From Synechococcus sp. CBW1002 (GTDB taxonomy: Bacteria; Cyanobacteriota; Cyanobacteriia; PCC-6307; Cyanobiaceae), in NCBI RefSeq assembly GCF_015840915.1, contig NZ_CP060398.1:1488001-1552000 (forward strand): a stretch of 64,000 nucleotides of DNA, written 5' to 3'. This document shows positions 1-9,077 of the stretch, piece after piece (position 1 is the stretch's first letter; each line of letters starts with the position of its first letter). The notes beneath the pieces were generated by a model that was not told the origin of the DNA, ran no database searches, and saw only the letters and a program-made list of their open reading frames with translations. The translations under genes and the position numbers were made by a program.

Positions 1-680
1 CAACAAGGATGTTGTCGTAGCACCGCTTTCTGCCGGACCAGCTGATCTGGATCCGCTCCCCTTTGAGTCTGGCCACAAAGTCAGCGGACGTGAACTGACA
101 GCCTTGATCGGAGTGGAAGATCTCTGGCCTACGGCCGCCTCCCAAGGCCATCTCCAGGGCCTCCAGACAGAACTTCGTGTCAAGGCTGTTGGAGAGCCTC
201 CAGCTGAGCACATGCCTGGAATGGAGATCCATGATCGCCACCAGATAGAGGAACCCTTTCTGCAGAGGGATGTAGGTGATGTCGGTCGCCCAGACCTGAT
301 CCACCGACGTGACCTGCGTGAGGTCCACCAGGCAGGGGAACCGCACGGACGGATCACCTGGAACCGTCGTCCGGGGCTTCTGGTAGATCGCCCGTAATCC
401 CATGCGCCGCATGAGGTTTCGCACTCGATCTCGGCTGATCGGGATACCATCTTGGGCCAGATAGTCCACCATCCGGCGGCTGCCGCTGCAGGGATCCTCC
501 AGGTAGAGAGCATCGATCCTGGCCATGATCCGCAGCGTCGATACACGGACCGGTGTCGGCCGGTAGTACAGCGTGGATCGAGGCAGCCCCAGCAGCGCAC
601 ACTGCCTGCTGATGCTGAGCTCGGGGTGGTCGTGATCGACCAGCTTGCGCAGTTCACGGGCATCAGAGCAGTTGAGACTT
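1..680 (-). CDS. IS3 transposase OrfB (partial, C-terminus outside the window)
   Basis: This is the DDE integrase-core half of the IS3 transposase, read after the -1 shift at the A8-G run near 680. The complete copies show the catalytic context WATDITYI (Asp), HSDQGCQF (Asp) and NILVERLWRTVKYEEVY (Glu). Here the last part is lost past base 1. No internal stop is visible. Confidence 0.88.
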
Positions 681-950
681 TTTTTTGAGCCACTCCAGCT
701 CCATCTGCAGCCGTCCGATCTGCTGGAACAGCTCCGCCTCCTTGGCCTGCCCCTCCTCCTTGTCCTTGGTCTTCTTGCCTCGGGTGAAGAGCTCGCTGGC
801 ACCGTCCAGGAGCTGCCGCTTCCACTGGCTCACCTGGATCGGGTGGATGGCGTGGTCGGCGGCGATCTCCTGGATCGTCTTGCGGCCACTGATCGCCTCC
901 ATGGCGACCCTGGCCTTGAACTCGGGGCTGTGGGTGCGGCGCTTGCTCAT
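663..950 (-). CDS. IS3 transposase OrfA (helix-turn-helix protein)
   Basis: This 95-aa protein starts MSKRRTHSPEFKARVAME, typical of IS3 OrfA. A helix-turn-helix lies at about residues 22-48 (TIQEIAADHAIHPIQVSQWK) and a C-terminal coiled coil of the leucine-zipper type at 65-90. It binds the terminal repeats and supplies the N-terminus of the OrfAB transposase. The gene ends in an A8-G run (LKKKSQ), the slippery site where ribosomes shift -1 into orfB. Identical copies are at 41639, 42117 and 49757. Confidence 0.93.
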   Translation of the reverse strand: MSKRRTHSPEFKARVAMEAISGRKTIQEIAADHAIHPIQVSQWKRQLLDGASELFTRGKKTKDKEEGQAKEAELFQQIGRLQMELEWLKKKSQLL

Positions 951-1028
951 CGGTGGGAGCCCCTTTCAGGGGCGGTACCCCGCCTCAGAGGTTAACGATG
1001 GGGCCTGTCCAGAAAAGCCAGACCACCT

Positions 1029-1545
1029 CACACATCAGGCCCATAGTTCGTGGCAAAGCCAGATGTAATGTCGAATTCGGAGCCAAGATCTCAATTTCAG
1101 TTACGGGTGATGGATTCACCTACCTAGATCGCCTGAGCTACGATCCCTACAATGAAGGAGAAGATCTAAAGGCTCAAGCAAGAGCCTATCGCCGTCGTCA
1201 TGGTCATTATCCAGAAGTGATCTGTGCCGATCAGATCTATCGGACTCGAGCGAACCGCGCTTTCTGTCAGCGTCATGGGATTCGCCTGAGTGGACCTCGC
1301 CTTGGTCGGCCCAAGAGCGATCCTAAGCTTGTGGCAGAAGAGAAGAGACAGTGTCTTGATGATCAACGGCAACGTAACGCGGTAGAAGGCAAAATCGGAC
1401 AGGGGAAGCGGCGATTTGGATTGGGTTTGATTCGTGAGAAGCTCGCTGCCACCCAAGGATCAGCCATTGCATTGGCTGTACTGGTAATGAACCTCGAGAA
1501 GCTGCTGGGGCTTCTTTTGGTTCTTTTTGCCCCCCCAGTGTCAGC
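1029..1545 (+). pseudogene. C-terminal fragment of an IS5/IS1182-type transposase
   Basis: The reading frame HIRPIVRGKARCNVEFGA...GEDLKAQA...RNAVEGKIGQGKRRFGL is a diverged relative of the C-terminal third of the 516-aa transposase at 24900-26450. It contains the last catalytic segment, RNAVEG. The N-terminal two thirds are missing because IS3 lies on the left, and the IS3-like element with TGTCAGC ends starts inside the last codons on the right. It is an inactive relic of another member of the same family. Confidence 0.85.
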
Positions 1546-1596
1546 AAAGAAGTCCGCTCGGTTTGACCCGTCCACCTGGGGGCCCAACCGACGACT

Positions 1597-2106
1597 ATGC
1601 AACCGCCCTATGACGCCGCTCTGCGGGAAGCCGTCCGCCTGCGGATGAGCCCTCCGAACCTTGAGAGCGTGGCTGAGATCGCCCGCGACACCGGGATCAC
1701 GGCGCAGACCATCTACAACTGGCGGAGCCAGTGGCAGAAGCAGGGCCAGCTGGTGCCTGCCACGAACCGGCCGCCGGAGCAGTGGAGCGCTGCCGACAAG
1801 CTGGCAGCCGTGATCCAGGCCGCAGGACTGAACGGAAGCGAGCTCGGGTCGTTCTGCAGGGAGCGGGGGCTGTACCCCAAGCAGGTTGCCCGTTGGCGCC
1901 AGGCCGCCGAGGATGCCAATGGCCCCAGCGCGCCGAGCATGGCTGATCAGCGGGAACTGCAACGCAAGAATCAGGAACTGGTCCGGCGGAATCGCCAGCT
2001 GGAGCGTGAATTGCAGAAGAAAGAAAAAGCACTGACAGAAGCGGCGACGTTGTTGATGCTCTCAAAAAAGTTCAACCAGATCTTTCAACCGGACGAGGAT
2101 CCTTGA
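1597..2106 (+). CDS. Transposase OrfA of the IS3-like element
   Basis: This 169-aa helix-turn-helix protein has SVAEIARDTGITAQTIYNWR at residues 23-43, a second HTH-like unit (ELGSFCRERGLYPKQVARWR) at about 82-101, and a C-terminal charged coiled coil (RNRQLERELQKKEKAL). It probably binds the element ends and partners OrfB. Its stop overlaps the TTG start of orfB (TTGA), so the two are translationally coupled. A relative (168 aa) without orfB is at 43307-43813, and an identical copy is at 62997. Confidence 0.85.
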   Translation: MQPPYDAALREAVRLRMSPPNLESVAEIARDTGITAQTIYNWRSQWQKQGQLVPATNRPPEQWSAADKLAAVIQAAGLNGSELGSFCRERGLYPKQVARWRQAAEDANGPSAPSMADQRELQRKNQELVRRNRQLERELQKKEKALTEAATLLMLSKKFNQIFQPDEDP

Positions 2107-3161
2107 TTCCGTCTGGCGATCGCGGTGCGATCGTCGCGCTTCTACAGGAAGGCATCAGTCGTGGCCTTTCGGCCAAGGCCATTGCTGATCTTTTCGGCCT
2201 GGCGACACGCACGCTGAGGCGATGGGGCTTGATGATTCGGACCCAGGGATTCAGCTGCGATCAACGCAAGGGAGCGTCCAGGCATGTCATGCATCGTTTC
2301 AGCGAGGAGGAGCGCCAACAGGTGTTGTCCACTGTCAACGATCCACGCTTTGCCGATCTCACGCCTGGTCAGATCGTGGCGATCCTTGCCGAGGAGGGAG
2401 TCTACGTGGGATCGGAGTCAACGATTTACCGCATCATGCGCCAGGAAGGCCTGTTAAATCATCGCGGCAGGAGCCGCCCACCGCGGGAGCCAAGAGAGCC
2501 ACCCGTGCTGGAGGCAACGGGCATCCATCAAGTGCTGGCCTGGGATATCACCCTGTTGCCGGGGCCTGTGAAGGGTCAATTCTACTACCTTTATATGGTG
2601 ATGGATGTGTGGAGCCGGCGCATCCTTGGCGTTGAGGTGCACGATCGTGAATGCGGCGAACTGGCCAAGCACTTCTTTGATCGTGTCTGCCGTGATGAAG
2701 GGATCAGCTCGGGGTCGACCACGATCCTGCACGCCGATAACGGAGCACCCATGCGCTCCTACACCTTGGCCGCCAAGCTGGCCGAGCTCGGCATCTCCCT
2801 GTCATTCTCGCGGCCGCGGGTGAGCAATGACAACGCCTACGTTGAGTCATGGTTCCGAACCATGAAATATCACCAGAGCTATCCAGTGCGTCGTTTCCGG
2901 GATCTTCTCTCAGTGCGTGCCTGGGTCGATGGTTTTGTTGACTGGTACAACGCTGAGCATCGTCACAGCGGCATCAAGTATGTGACGCCCAATCAACGTC
3001 ACTACGGAGAAGCTGACGCGATCTGCAGAGTCCGTCAGCAGACCTATGAGCAGGCGCGTGCGCAACATCCACGCCGCTGGGCCAGGCCACCTCGCGATTG
3101 GGCTCAGCCAACAGTCGTGCGGGTCAACCATCCCAGACCGCAGGACACTGTCGCTGCTTGA
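2103..3161 (+). CDS. Transposase OrfB of the IS3-like element (DDE integrase core)
   Basis: The 352-aa protein starts with an HTH (LSAKAIADLFGLATRTLRRW). The rve-type DDE domain follows at about residues 140-300: Asp in LAWDITLL, Asp in ILHADNGAPM, Glu in DNAYVESWFRTMKYH. The ending RHSGIKYVTPNQRHYG is typical of IS3 transposases. The TTG start at 2103 overlaps the orfA stop by 4 nt. The frame is complete, so this copy may be active. Confidence 0.88.
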   Translation: MIPSGDRGAIVALLQEGISRGLSAKAIADLFGLATRTLRRWGLMIRTQGFSCDQRKGASRHVMHRFSEEERQQVLSTVNDPRFADLTPGQIVAILAEEGVYVGSESTIYRIMRQEGLLNHRGRSRPPREPREPPVLEATGIHQVLAWDITLLPGPVKGQFYYLYMVMDVWSRRILGVEVHDRECGELAKHFFDRVCRDEGISSGSTTILHADNGAPMRSYTLAAKLAELGISLSFSRPRVSNDNAYVESWFRTMKYHQSYPVRRFRDLLSVRAWVDGFVDWYNAEHRHSGIKYVTPNQRHYGEADAICRVRQQTYEQARAQHPRRWARPPRDWAQPTVVRVNHPRPQDTVAA

Positions 3162-3376
3162 AGATCAGAAACCCAGGCCCCAGGGGGTTGTGGTTGGACC
3201 GCCCGCAAGAGGCGGGCCGGCCTCAGCCTCCGACCGGGGGCCGGCCGCTCAAGCCTGCGCTCCTGATCAACGCGCGATGACGATCAACATCCGATCTCGA
3301 AGCCCATGATCCTCCATCCGGAGTAGGCTTTCTGAGGTACTCAGATCAGTACCCTGAGCGGACATCTTTGCTGATA

Positions 3377-3567
3377 GGCGCCGGCCTTCTTGTTTCAGCT
3401 ACTGATCGGCACTGAATCCATCCGAAGAGGCGAGGAGCGGCTCCTGAGCAATCAACCGGCTGCAGCCTGAGCAACACTCAGTGTTGGGCCGGGGCCTCCC
3501 CACTTTGCTGACCTGGGGCTGGTTCTTACTTTCTCAGGAGGCCCTAAGTAGGCACCCAATTTAAATT
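3377..3567. other. Short non-coding stretch between IS end and glycosyltransferase gene
   Basis: No reading frame or RNA gene is recognisable. Base composition changes here from GC-rich to AT-rich, marking the start of a foreign segment that extends to about 5290. Confidence 0.5.
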
Positions 3568-5199
3568 CTAAACATCCAGCGCGATCATAGGCGACTTCGT
3601 AGCACCATCATATCTATACGAATACAATTGATCAAGATTGCGAGCATCGCAATGAATAGGGCTAGCCTTGCGCAGCGTTCTCGCAGTATCAGCACGAATC
3701 TCGATTAAACTCTGGGCAAATTGAAACATCTCTAGAGCTTTCAAGGTTTCAACAAGAAACAAAATAAATCCTTCGTCGGGAAATTCGTTGATTCTGCGAC
3801 TATAGAGATACTCTCCGCTTAAACACATCTCCAGAAAGTCTGCGGCCAAAACAATCGTCGCCTTGGCCTCCAGAACAGTCAATCCATCTACAATTCGCTT
3901 TACCTCTAAAGGATCTTTGTAGGGATATCTCTTTAGTCGGCGCTGCCATTGCGAATAAATAGCAACTATATGGGCGGAGTCCGGCGCAAGTCTACTAATA
4001 CTTGCGGCAACAGTCTTGCTGAACTCATTGTCTCCTCTAAGGGGAGAGGCTTGCAACAAAGAATGCATTAGCCCTGCGCAGATTATTTCAGTACTCACTC
4101 CGTGCCAAGCAAGAATTGAGGCCGCACCAATAAGATGATTCACGAATGGTCGACCACATGGTCTGTACCCACCATTCATAAATACAGTAGACAGCTCACA
4201 ACACCTATCAATTCTTAGTCTCTCAATTTCCGTGAGGCCTAAACTCATAGCAAGAGCAAAAAGTTCGCTTCTTGAATTGGCCACATCACTTGCCTTGATC
4301 TTAGCGACGAATGCCCTTGACTCAGGTACTACGCCCTCTGTATTCAAAATCTGTCCCATTCGCTGATGGCGCTTGACAAAGCCACGGATACCCTCAAAGC
4401 AGTGTCCATCATCGACGAGATGCCAATATTCACAAAACTTGACCAGTGAGTGATCGGCCTTGGCTGGGTCCCATCGTTCAACAAAATATTTTCTATCCTG
4501 AATTCGAAGAGGTTGATAAGCACAGTAAGTGACAACTGACTTTGGCTCAAAATATGTCGCCATGCCATGCTTTTTGGCCATCAATGATGCATGTATATGC
4601 TCATGCACAGCGTAAATTCCATCAAAAAAGACATCAACAGTCTTTGCAAACTTAGTGCGCATAAAGAGGCAGTGATGCTCGCCAAAGTCAACCTCTTCTC
4701 TCAAAAGATGAGGCGCATGCTTTGAAAACGAAGAGTTTGAGAGCCTATGCTCCTCGTACAGGGATCTTGTGTGACCCAATCCTTGATACGACAGCCTTCC
4801 TCCTGCCATATGAATAGTATCGGTGGATGGGTCTCTGCCAATTAAATAAAGCGGGGCAACTATTGCTGCACTTGTGACCTCAGCGCAATCAATCAGATGT
4901 TCAATCCATCCCTCTGAAGGAATAACATCATTGTCAATAAATATCACATACTTTGATTTGATTCTTCCTATTACTCTTTTCCTGATCTGATTGGGCCACT
5001 TTCTTGTCTTGAAGTAGATTGCCTCGAGAACTCCCTCTTTATTGTACGGTTTTATCTGCTCCCGAACATATTTGGGCGTTGCACCATCTGCAAAAATCAG
5101 CTTGCAGCCTGGGGGCAGCGTCTTCAATGTCTCGATGATTGATCTGAGCGTGGTTTCATAGCGCTCTCTTACAGTCATAATCAATGTAACCCGCTCCAT
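3568..5199 (-). CDS. Family 2 glycosyltransferase with C-terminal HD-like domain
   Basis: The 543-aa protein begins VTLIMTVRERYETTLRSIIETL, the GT-A fold start of family 2 glycosyltransferases. A DXD-like metal and nucleotide-sugar motif, FIDNDV, is at about residue 90, followed by GWIEHLIDCAE. About residues 345-470 (PFVNHLIGAASILAWHG, EIICAGLMHSLLQ) resemble the HD-type helical domain annotated as DUF6817. The expected role is transfer of a sugar to a surface glycan. No membrane segment is evident. The gene is clearly richer in A+T than its neighbours and stands alone between mobile elements, which suggests horizontal transfer. The C-terminal domain assignment is tentative. Confidence 0.75.
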   Translation of the reverse strand: MERVTLIMTVRERYETTLRSIIETLKTLPPGCKLIFADGATPKYVREQIKPYNKEGVLEAIYFKTRKWPNQIRKRVIGRIKSKYVIFIDNDVIPSEGWIEHLIDCAEVTSAAIVAPLYLIGRDPSTDTIHMAGGRLSYQGLGHTRSLYEEHRLSNSSFSKHAPHLLREEVDFGEHHCLFMRTKFAKTVDVFFDGIYAVHEHIHASLMAKKHGMATYFEPKSVVTYCAYQPLRIQDRKYFVERWDPAKADHSLVKFCEYWHLVDDGHCFEGIRGFVKRHQRMGQILNTEGVVPESRAFVAKIKASDVANSRSELFALAMSLGLTEIERLRIDRCCELSTVFMNGGYRPCGRPFVNHLIGAASILAWHGVSTEIICAGLMHSLLQASPLRGDNEFSKTVAASISRLAPDSAHIVAIYSQWQRRLKRYPYKDPLEVKRIVDGLTVLEAKATIVLAADFLEMCLSGEYLYSRRINEFPDEGFILFLVETLKALEMFQFAQSLIEIRADTARTLRKASPIHCDARNLDQLYSYRYDGATKSPMIALDV

Positions 5200-5295
5200 G
5201 AGCCGACGAAAAATATGCTGTTGCCTATACTATCTCGCCTGATCGGTTTTGCGCTTCCCTCGCTCGTTGATTGTTGCAATTATGCTTACTTACGC

Positions 5296-5961
5296 CTAGT
5301 GTGCCGTCCCGGAGATTTGCGAGCAAAGTCGCTTGAGCTTCTCCAGGATTGAATCTGCTGTCGCCGTCCAGTTGAACGGGGCCTTGGTCTTGTTGTAGGC
5401 CGCCACGAACTGCTCGATCTTGGCGATCAGCTCCTTGACGCTGGAGAAGCTGCCGCGCCGGATCGCCCGCTGGGTGATGATCCCGAACCAGCGCTCCACC
5501 TGGTTCAGCCAGGAGGCGTAGGTGGGTGTGTAGTGAACGTGGAAGCGGGGCCGTTGTGCCAGCCAGGCCCTCACCTTGGTGTGCTTCTGCGTGCAGTAGT
5601 TGTCCACGATCAGGTGGACATCAAGGTCCTCGGGGACGGACGTCTCGATCTGCCGCAGGAAGCCCAGGAACTCCTGATGCCGGTGCCGGGGCGTGCACTG
5701 GCTGATCACCTCACCGGTGGCCACGTCCAAGGCGGCGAACAGGGTGGTGGTGCCGTGGCGGATGTAGTCATGGGTGACGCCCTCGACGTAACCGAGGCCC
5801 ATGGGCAGCAGCGGCTGAGTCCTGTCCAGAGCCTGGATCTGCGTCTTCTCGTCAACGCAGAGCACCATCGCCTTGTCAGGTGGATTCAGATAGAGGCCAC
5901 TGATCGCCTCCATGGCGACCCTGGCCTTGAACTCGGGGCTGTGGGTACGGCGCTTGCTCAT
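5296..5961 (-). pseudogene. Fused transposase ORF (IS3 OrfA N-terminus + IS630 DDE domain)
   Basis: The first 22 codons (MSKRRTHSPEFKARVAMEAI...) are IS3 OrfA. They continue in frame into [19 protein letters not shown], residue 165 onward of the IS630 transposase at 29201. The IS630 catalytic core is retained: Asp in CVDEKTQ, Asp in HLIVDNYCT, Glu in [11 protein letters not shown]. The IS630 HTH and DNA-binding N-terminus are gone. The 221-aa ORF is open, but the protein should not recognise IS630 ends, so it is treated as a relic. Confidence 0.85.
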
Positions 5962-6041
5962 CGGTGGGAGCCCCTTTCAGGGGCGGTGCCCCGCCTCAGA
6001 GGTTAACGATGGGACCTGTCCAGAAAAGCCAGACCACCTCA
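5299..6041 (-). mobile_element. Chimeric IS remnant: IS3 end fused to the 3' part of IS630
   Basis: The left terminus (GTGTGCCGTCCCGGAGAT after a TA at 5297-5298) is an IS630 end like that at 30289. The right part, about 5900-6041, is the orfA start and terminus of the IS3 element. The joint lies in a shared AGGCC, consistent with a short-homology deletion between two adjacent IS. Confidence 0.88.
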
Positions 6042-6234
6042 AACTGCAACGTCATGCTCCGTCGAATCGGCACTGGTAACGCTGGAGCAGGCGCCCATAG
6101 ACCAAGCCATGGTCATGACCACCGCAACGGGGACATCGGAAGCTATGGGGCTCAGCCATCACGAATACAAGTGACAGTTACTGCACGTCGTAGGGCAGCA
6201 GCGAATCCACACCCCATCCACCGCTTCGCCAGGA
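6042..6234. other. Short intergenic stretch, no gene seen
   Basis: This lies between the IS chimera and a small putative membrane gene. No recognisable product or RNA. Confidence 0.4.
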
Positions 6235-6501
6235 TTGAAGCATCGCACTTCCACCATGCTGCTGCCCTGCCCTCTCTGTCCCCTGTCTGCCGCCAGGATC
6301 GCCGGGCTGCGGGCCACGGTGCTGCTGCTGCTCACCCTGCTGATCAAGGCCAGGATTCAGATCAAGGCGGCGTCGGCTCTGGGGGTGTTCCTGCTGGCCC
6401 TGCAGACGCTGGTGTTCCTGGTCGCCAGTGGCGCCCTGGGGGTGGCAGCCCTTGCTGCTGGAGTCGTTGCCTTCAGCCGGCGGCAAGCCCAGGCGGTGTG
6501 A
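6235..6501 (+). CDS. Small putative membrane protein
   Basis: This 88-aa frame contains two hydrophobic stretches, at about residues 24-38 and 44-80 (TVLLLLTLLI, LGVFLLALQTLVFLVASGAL), ending in a basic tail SRRQAQAV. No family is recognised. It ends 57 nt before the double-cupin gene on the same strand, so co-transcription is possible. The start codon is uncertain and the gene call rests only on the hydrophobic pattern. Confidence 0.4.
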   Translation: MKHRTSTMLLPCPLCPLSAARIAGLRATVLLLLTLLIKARIQIKAASALGVFLLALQTLVFLVASGALGVAALAAGVVAFSRRQAQAV

Positions 6502-6558
6502 CGCGGTTGCCTCCTCACATTCAGTTGCTGCGGATCCGCCGTTGAGCAGAATCACCCC

Positions 6559-7242
6559 ATGGAGCTCCGTGCCGATCTGAGCCAACGGGTGATGCTGGAC
6601 ACCACCAGCCTCCCCTGGACACCATCACCCCTGGCCGGAGTCGAGCGGCGCCTGCTCGATCGCCTTGGCGGCGAGGTGGCCCGCGCCACCTCAATCGTGC
6701 GCTACGCCCCCGGCAGCCACTTCGATCGCCACAGCCACGGCGGTGGCGAGGAGATTCTGGTGCTGCAGGGTACCTTCTCCGACGAGGCCGGCGACCATCC
6801 GGTCGGCACGTACCTGCGCAACCCCGCCGGCTCCAGCCATGCGCCCTTCAGCGCAGAGGGCTGCACGCTGCTGGTCAAGCTGCACCAGATGCACCCGGCC
6901 GATCAGCAGACCGTGGGGATCGCCACCCCCAGCCGCGACTGGCTGCCTGGCCTGGTGCCGGGGCTGGAGGTGATGCCCTTGCACGCCTACGGCTCGGAGC
7001 ATGTGGCCCTGGTTCGCTGGGCGCCCGGCACGGTGTTCCAACCGCACGGCCATCCTGGTGGCGAGGAAATCCTGGTGCTGGAGGGCGTGTTTCAGGACGA
7101 ACAGGGCACCTATCCGGCCGGCAGCTGGCTGCGCAATCCACCGGGCAGTGCGCATCGGCCCTGGAGTGACTCGGGCTGCACCATCTGGGTGAAGACAGGC
7201 CACCTGCCAGCCACCGTGGGACCGGACGGAGCCGCAGCCTGA
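6559..7242 (+). CDS. Double-cupin protein, ChrR-like cupin family
   Basis: The 227-aa protein contains two tandem copies of one cupin. About residues 49-115 carry APGSHFDRHSHGGGEEILVLQG and about 150-215 carry APGTVFQPHGHPGGEEILVLEG. Each has the metal-binding H-x-H...E pattern, and each repeat ends with an RNPxGSxH motif. This matches the ChrR-type cupin found in anti-sigma factors and stand-alone proteins. The zinc-binding anti-sigma N-terminus of true ChrR is absent, so it is more likely a small cytosolic metal-binding or oxidative-stress protein. It converges on the NTF2-like gene with only 9 nt between the stop codons. Confidence 0.8.
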   Translation: MELRADLSQRVMLDTTSLPWTPSPLAGVERRLLDRLGGEVARATSIVRYAPGSHFDRHSHGGGEEILVLQGTFSDEAGDHPVGTYLRNPAGSSHAPFSAEGCTLLVKLHQMHPADQQTVGIATPSRDWLPGLVPGLEVMPLHAYGSEHVALVRWAPGTVFQPHGHPGGEEILVLEGVFQDEQGTYPAGSWLRNPPGSAHRPWSDSGCTIWVKTGHLPATVGPDGAAA

Positions 7243-7251
7243 GCGCCACCC

Positions 7252-7671
7252 TCAGTCGACGAAGCGTTGGTACAGCCAGCGGACGAAGCCGCCCACCACA
7301 GGCACCGGCGCAAAGGTCGGCCCCACGAAGTCGAAGTAGTCACGGTGGTCGATGATCTTGCCGGCGTCGTTCAGGTACAGGCGGGTTGTGCCGGGATAGA
7401 TGAATTCGATGCCCTTGATCATCAGGCCCATCTCCCATTCGATGAACGCGGTCTTGCCCTGAATCGCGATCGCCCCTGCTGTGAGGTAAACGTCATCGCA
7501 GCGTTTCACCAGACCCTGCTGAGCCTCGATATACGACGCGATCCCCTGGCGCTCCTGGGTGGGGTCCTGAAAGTGCACATCATCGTCATAGAGGGCGCGC
7601 CATTGATCTTCTGCCGGGGCTGGTGTGCCGTAGGGCTTGGTGAACAGGGCTCGCAGGCTGGCTTCATCCAT
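7252..7671 (-). CDS. SnoaL/NTF2-like protein
   Basis: This 139-aa protein has the NTF2-fold pattern: an N-terminal helix, then WRALYDDDVHFQDPTQERQGIASYIE, followed by beta strands with AFIEWEMGLMIKG, PGTTRLYLNDAGKIIDHRDYFDF. This is typical of nuclear transport factor 2 family proteins of the SnoaL type that act on or bind small hydrophobic ligands. The substrate is unknown. The ending WLYQRFVD is hydrophobic. It is a complete single-domain protein and converges with the double-cupin gene. Confidence 0.75.
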   Translation of the reverse strand: MDEASLRALFTKPYGTPAPAEDQWRALYDDDVHFQDPTQERQGIASYIEAQQGLVKRCDDVYLTAGAIAIQGKTAFIEWEMGLMIKGIEFIYPGTTRLYLNDAGKIIDHRDYFDFVGPTFAPVPVVGGFVRWLYQRFVD

Positions 7672-7717
7672 GGTGTTGCGTACGCGCAGGTGGTGGAGGC
7701 AAGAACCGGGGCCGGTA

Positions 7718-8134
7718 TCAGCGGCCGAGGGGGGTGGTCAGCTGTTGGAGCAGGGATGCGTTGAGCTCGTTTTCACACGTGAGCCAGAGGATCGGCAGGA
7801 TGCTGCCCCCCTGACTCCGCTGGGCCGAGCGCTCACACACTGAATGGCGGACGCTTCTCCAGCGCTCCAGCGGCAGGCTGCCGCCCAGCAGGGGCAACAG
7901 ACGTTGATCGGCCTGGTCCCGCTCCTGCCAGAGACAGGCTGCCATCTCCTGGGTGTTGCCGTTGCAGTCGGGACGGAAGGGGAAGGCCTGGCGCCGCTGG
8001 ATGGATTGCTGCAGGGTCTCCTGCTGCAGCGTCTCCTTCTGCTGCGGCGTGGTGAGCGGTTGCGCCCACCCAGCCAGTCCTGAGAACAGTGCGAAAGCGG
8101 CGATCAAACTGCCCGTTCGGTTGGCCCATGCCAT
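7718..8134 (-). CDS. Secreted LprI-like (DUF1311-type) protein
   Basis: The 138-aa precursor starts MAWANRTGSLIAAFALFSGLAGWAQ, a clear signal peptide. The mature part has DCNGNTQEMAACLWQERDQADQRLL, the N-terminal cysteine pattern of the LprI/DUF1311 family, with further cysteines in SVCERSA and LTCENEL that could form disulfides. It is predicted to be periplasmic; relatives include lysozyme inhibitors. The frame continues upstream into TOTE-gene debris (up to 8284). The start at 8134 is chosen because the signal peptide begins there. Confidence 0.7.
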   Translation of the reverse strand: MAWANRTGSLIAAFALFSGLAGWAQPLTTPQQKETLQQETLQQSIQRRQAFPFRPDCNGNTQEMAACLWQERDQADQRLLPLLGGSLPLERWRSVRHSVCERSAQRSQGGSILPILWLTCENELNASLLQQLTTPLGR

Positions 8135-8151
8135 GGGATCGTCCTGCCTCT

Positions 8152-9071
8152 GCCCTTGAGTCTGGCCCGGTGTGTGCTGGGGAAAGTTCTCCGCACAGCC
8201 GATCACCCGCGGCTTGTCCACGCCGAGAGCTGCATCGCCTGGGCCTTGTAAAAGGCCGGGTTTGCCAAGGCTATCCGGCGACAACCTGGTTGACGGGTCG
8301 CCAGGTCCTCCTCGTCGATGAAGCTGAGATCGAGCGGATGGGCGCCGCTGGTGGCGGTCTGAATCACGGTCTGCAGCCCCGCTGCCTGGGATCCTTCTGC
8401 AGCGGCAGGGCGATCAGGTTGCCGAAGCCGCCTTTCGGCAGGGTGTCCTGGTTGGGGAACAACCGGTCGTAGGAGCTCAACTACAGCTGACGCGTGGCAT
8501 TGCAGGTGTGGCTGATCAGGGCCGCCCCCGGCTGGCGAGTCTCCAGCGCTGCCGGCACCGCCAGCTCCCGGCACGAGCGCAGAAAGGCCCGGGCGTCGTC
8601 ACGCCAGTCCTGCTCGTCAAAGTCGACGGCCAGCAGGTGGCAATGGTCGTTGTCCAGCAGGGGGTAGAGGCCGATGGTGTGGTCTCCGGCCAGATGGCCG
8701 TAGATCGCTGCATCGCTCAGGGGCAGCAGCTCGCGGTGGTTGCAGTCGCGGCAGGAGATCCGTGGCTTCTCGCAGATGCCTGGCCGCCACTCATTGGCGC
8801 AGGCCGGTGCATAGCCCGAGCGCCCGCTGCTGTTGCTCTTCCAGCGCAGGGCATGCACGTCGTCGCGACCGCGGAACAGGCGCCGGAACAGCGCCACCTT
8901 CTCCTGCGTGGAACCGGGACCGTTGGCAGGTGCTGCCTCCAAAATCGGCACGGGTTCTGTTGGGGCAGGTCCGCCGGATCTCCAGGCGATGCCGTGGGCC
9001 TCCAGCAGCTCAATCAAGCGAGCGTTCTCCCGGCGCAGCTGATCCAGATCAGAGGGCATGGAGCCAGCCAT
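8152..9071 (-). pseudogene. Decayed TOTE-type primase-helicase gene
   Basis: From 9071 the frame gives residues 1-175 of the primase-helicase at 10203-12587 (QLRRENARLIELLEAHGIAWRSGG, LLAVDFDEQDWRDDARAF). About 25 codons including the active-site SGEGAHVW motif are then deleted, and a TAG stop follows in NATRQL*. Further deletions join pieces such as GAHPLDLSFIDEED and NPAFYKAQAM, ending near KPRVIGCAENFPQH at about 8160. The entire helicase half is lost. It begins 7 nt after the RelE stop, so it keeps the antitoxin-toxin-TOTE order of the intact elements. Confidence 0.85.
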
Positions 9072-9077
9072 AGGGCT

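Larger units (their letters stand above)
1..1030 (-). mobile_element. IS3-family element, copy 1 (cut by window start)
   Basis: The right terminus (CAGACCACCTCA) is at 1030. The rest matches the complete 1266-bp copies at 42037-43302 and 48859-50124, so about 236 bp lie outside the window. The element abuts a partial IS5/IS1182-type transposase that begins in mid-gene at 1029, so it probably inserted into that gene. Confidence 0.93.
1536..3376 (+). mobile_element. IS3-like element with TGTCAGC ends, copy 1
   Basis: The left end reads TGTCAGCAAAGAAGTCCGCT after a C-run (1531-1536). The right end at 3357-3376 is its imperfect inverse (TATCAGCAAAGATGTCCGCT on the minus strand), so the terminal repeats match at about 18 of 20 positions. 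It carries orfA and orfB. A second copy begins at 61257 and runs off the window. There is no clear target duplication. The exact left end is uncertain by a few C residues. Confidence 0.8.

Noticed and set aside
3176-3240. Terminator-like hairpin (CCGCCCGCAAGAGGCGGG) after orfB
   Set aside because: The stem is plausible but not followed by a T-run; not called as a terminator.
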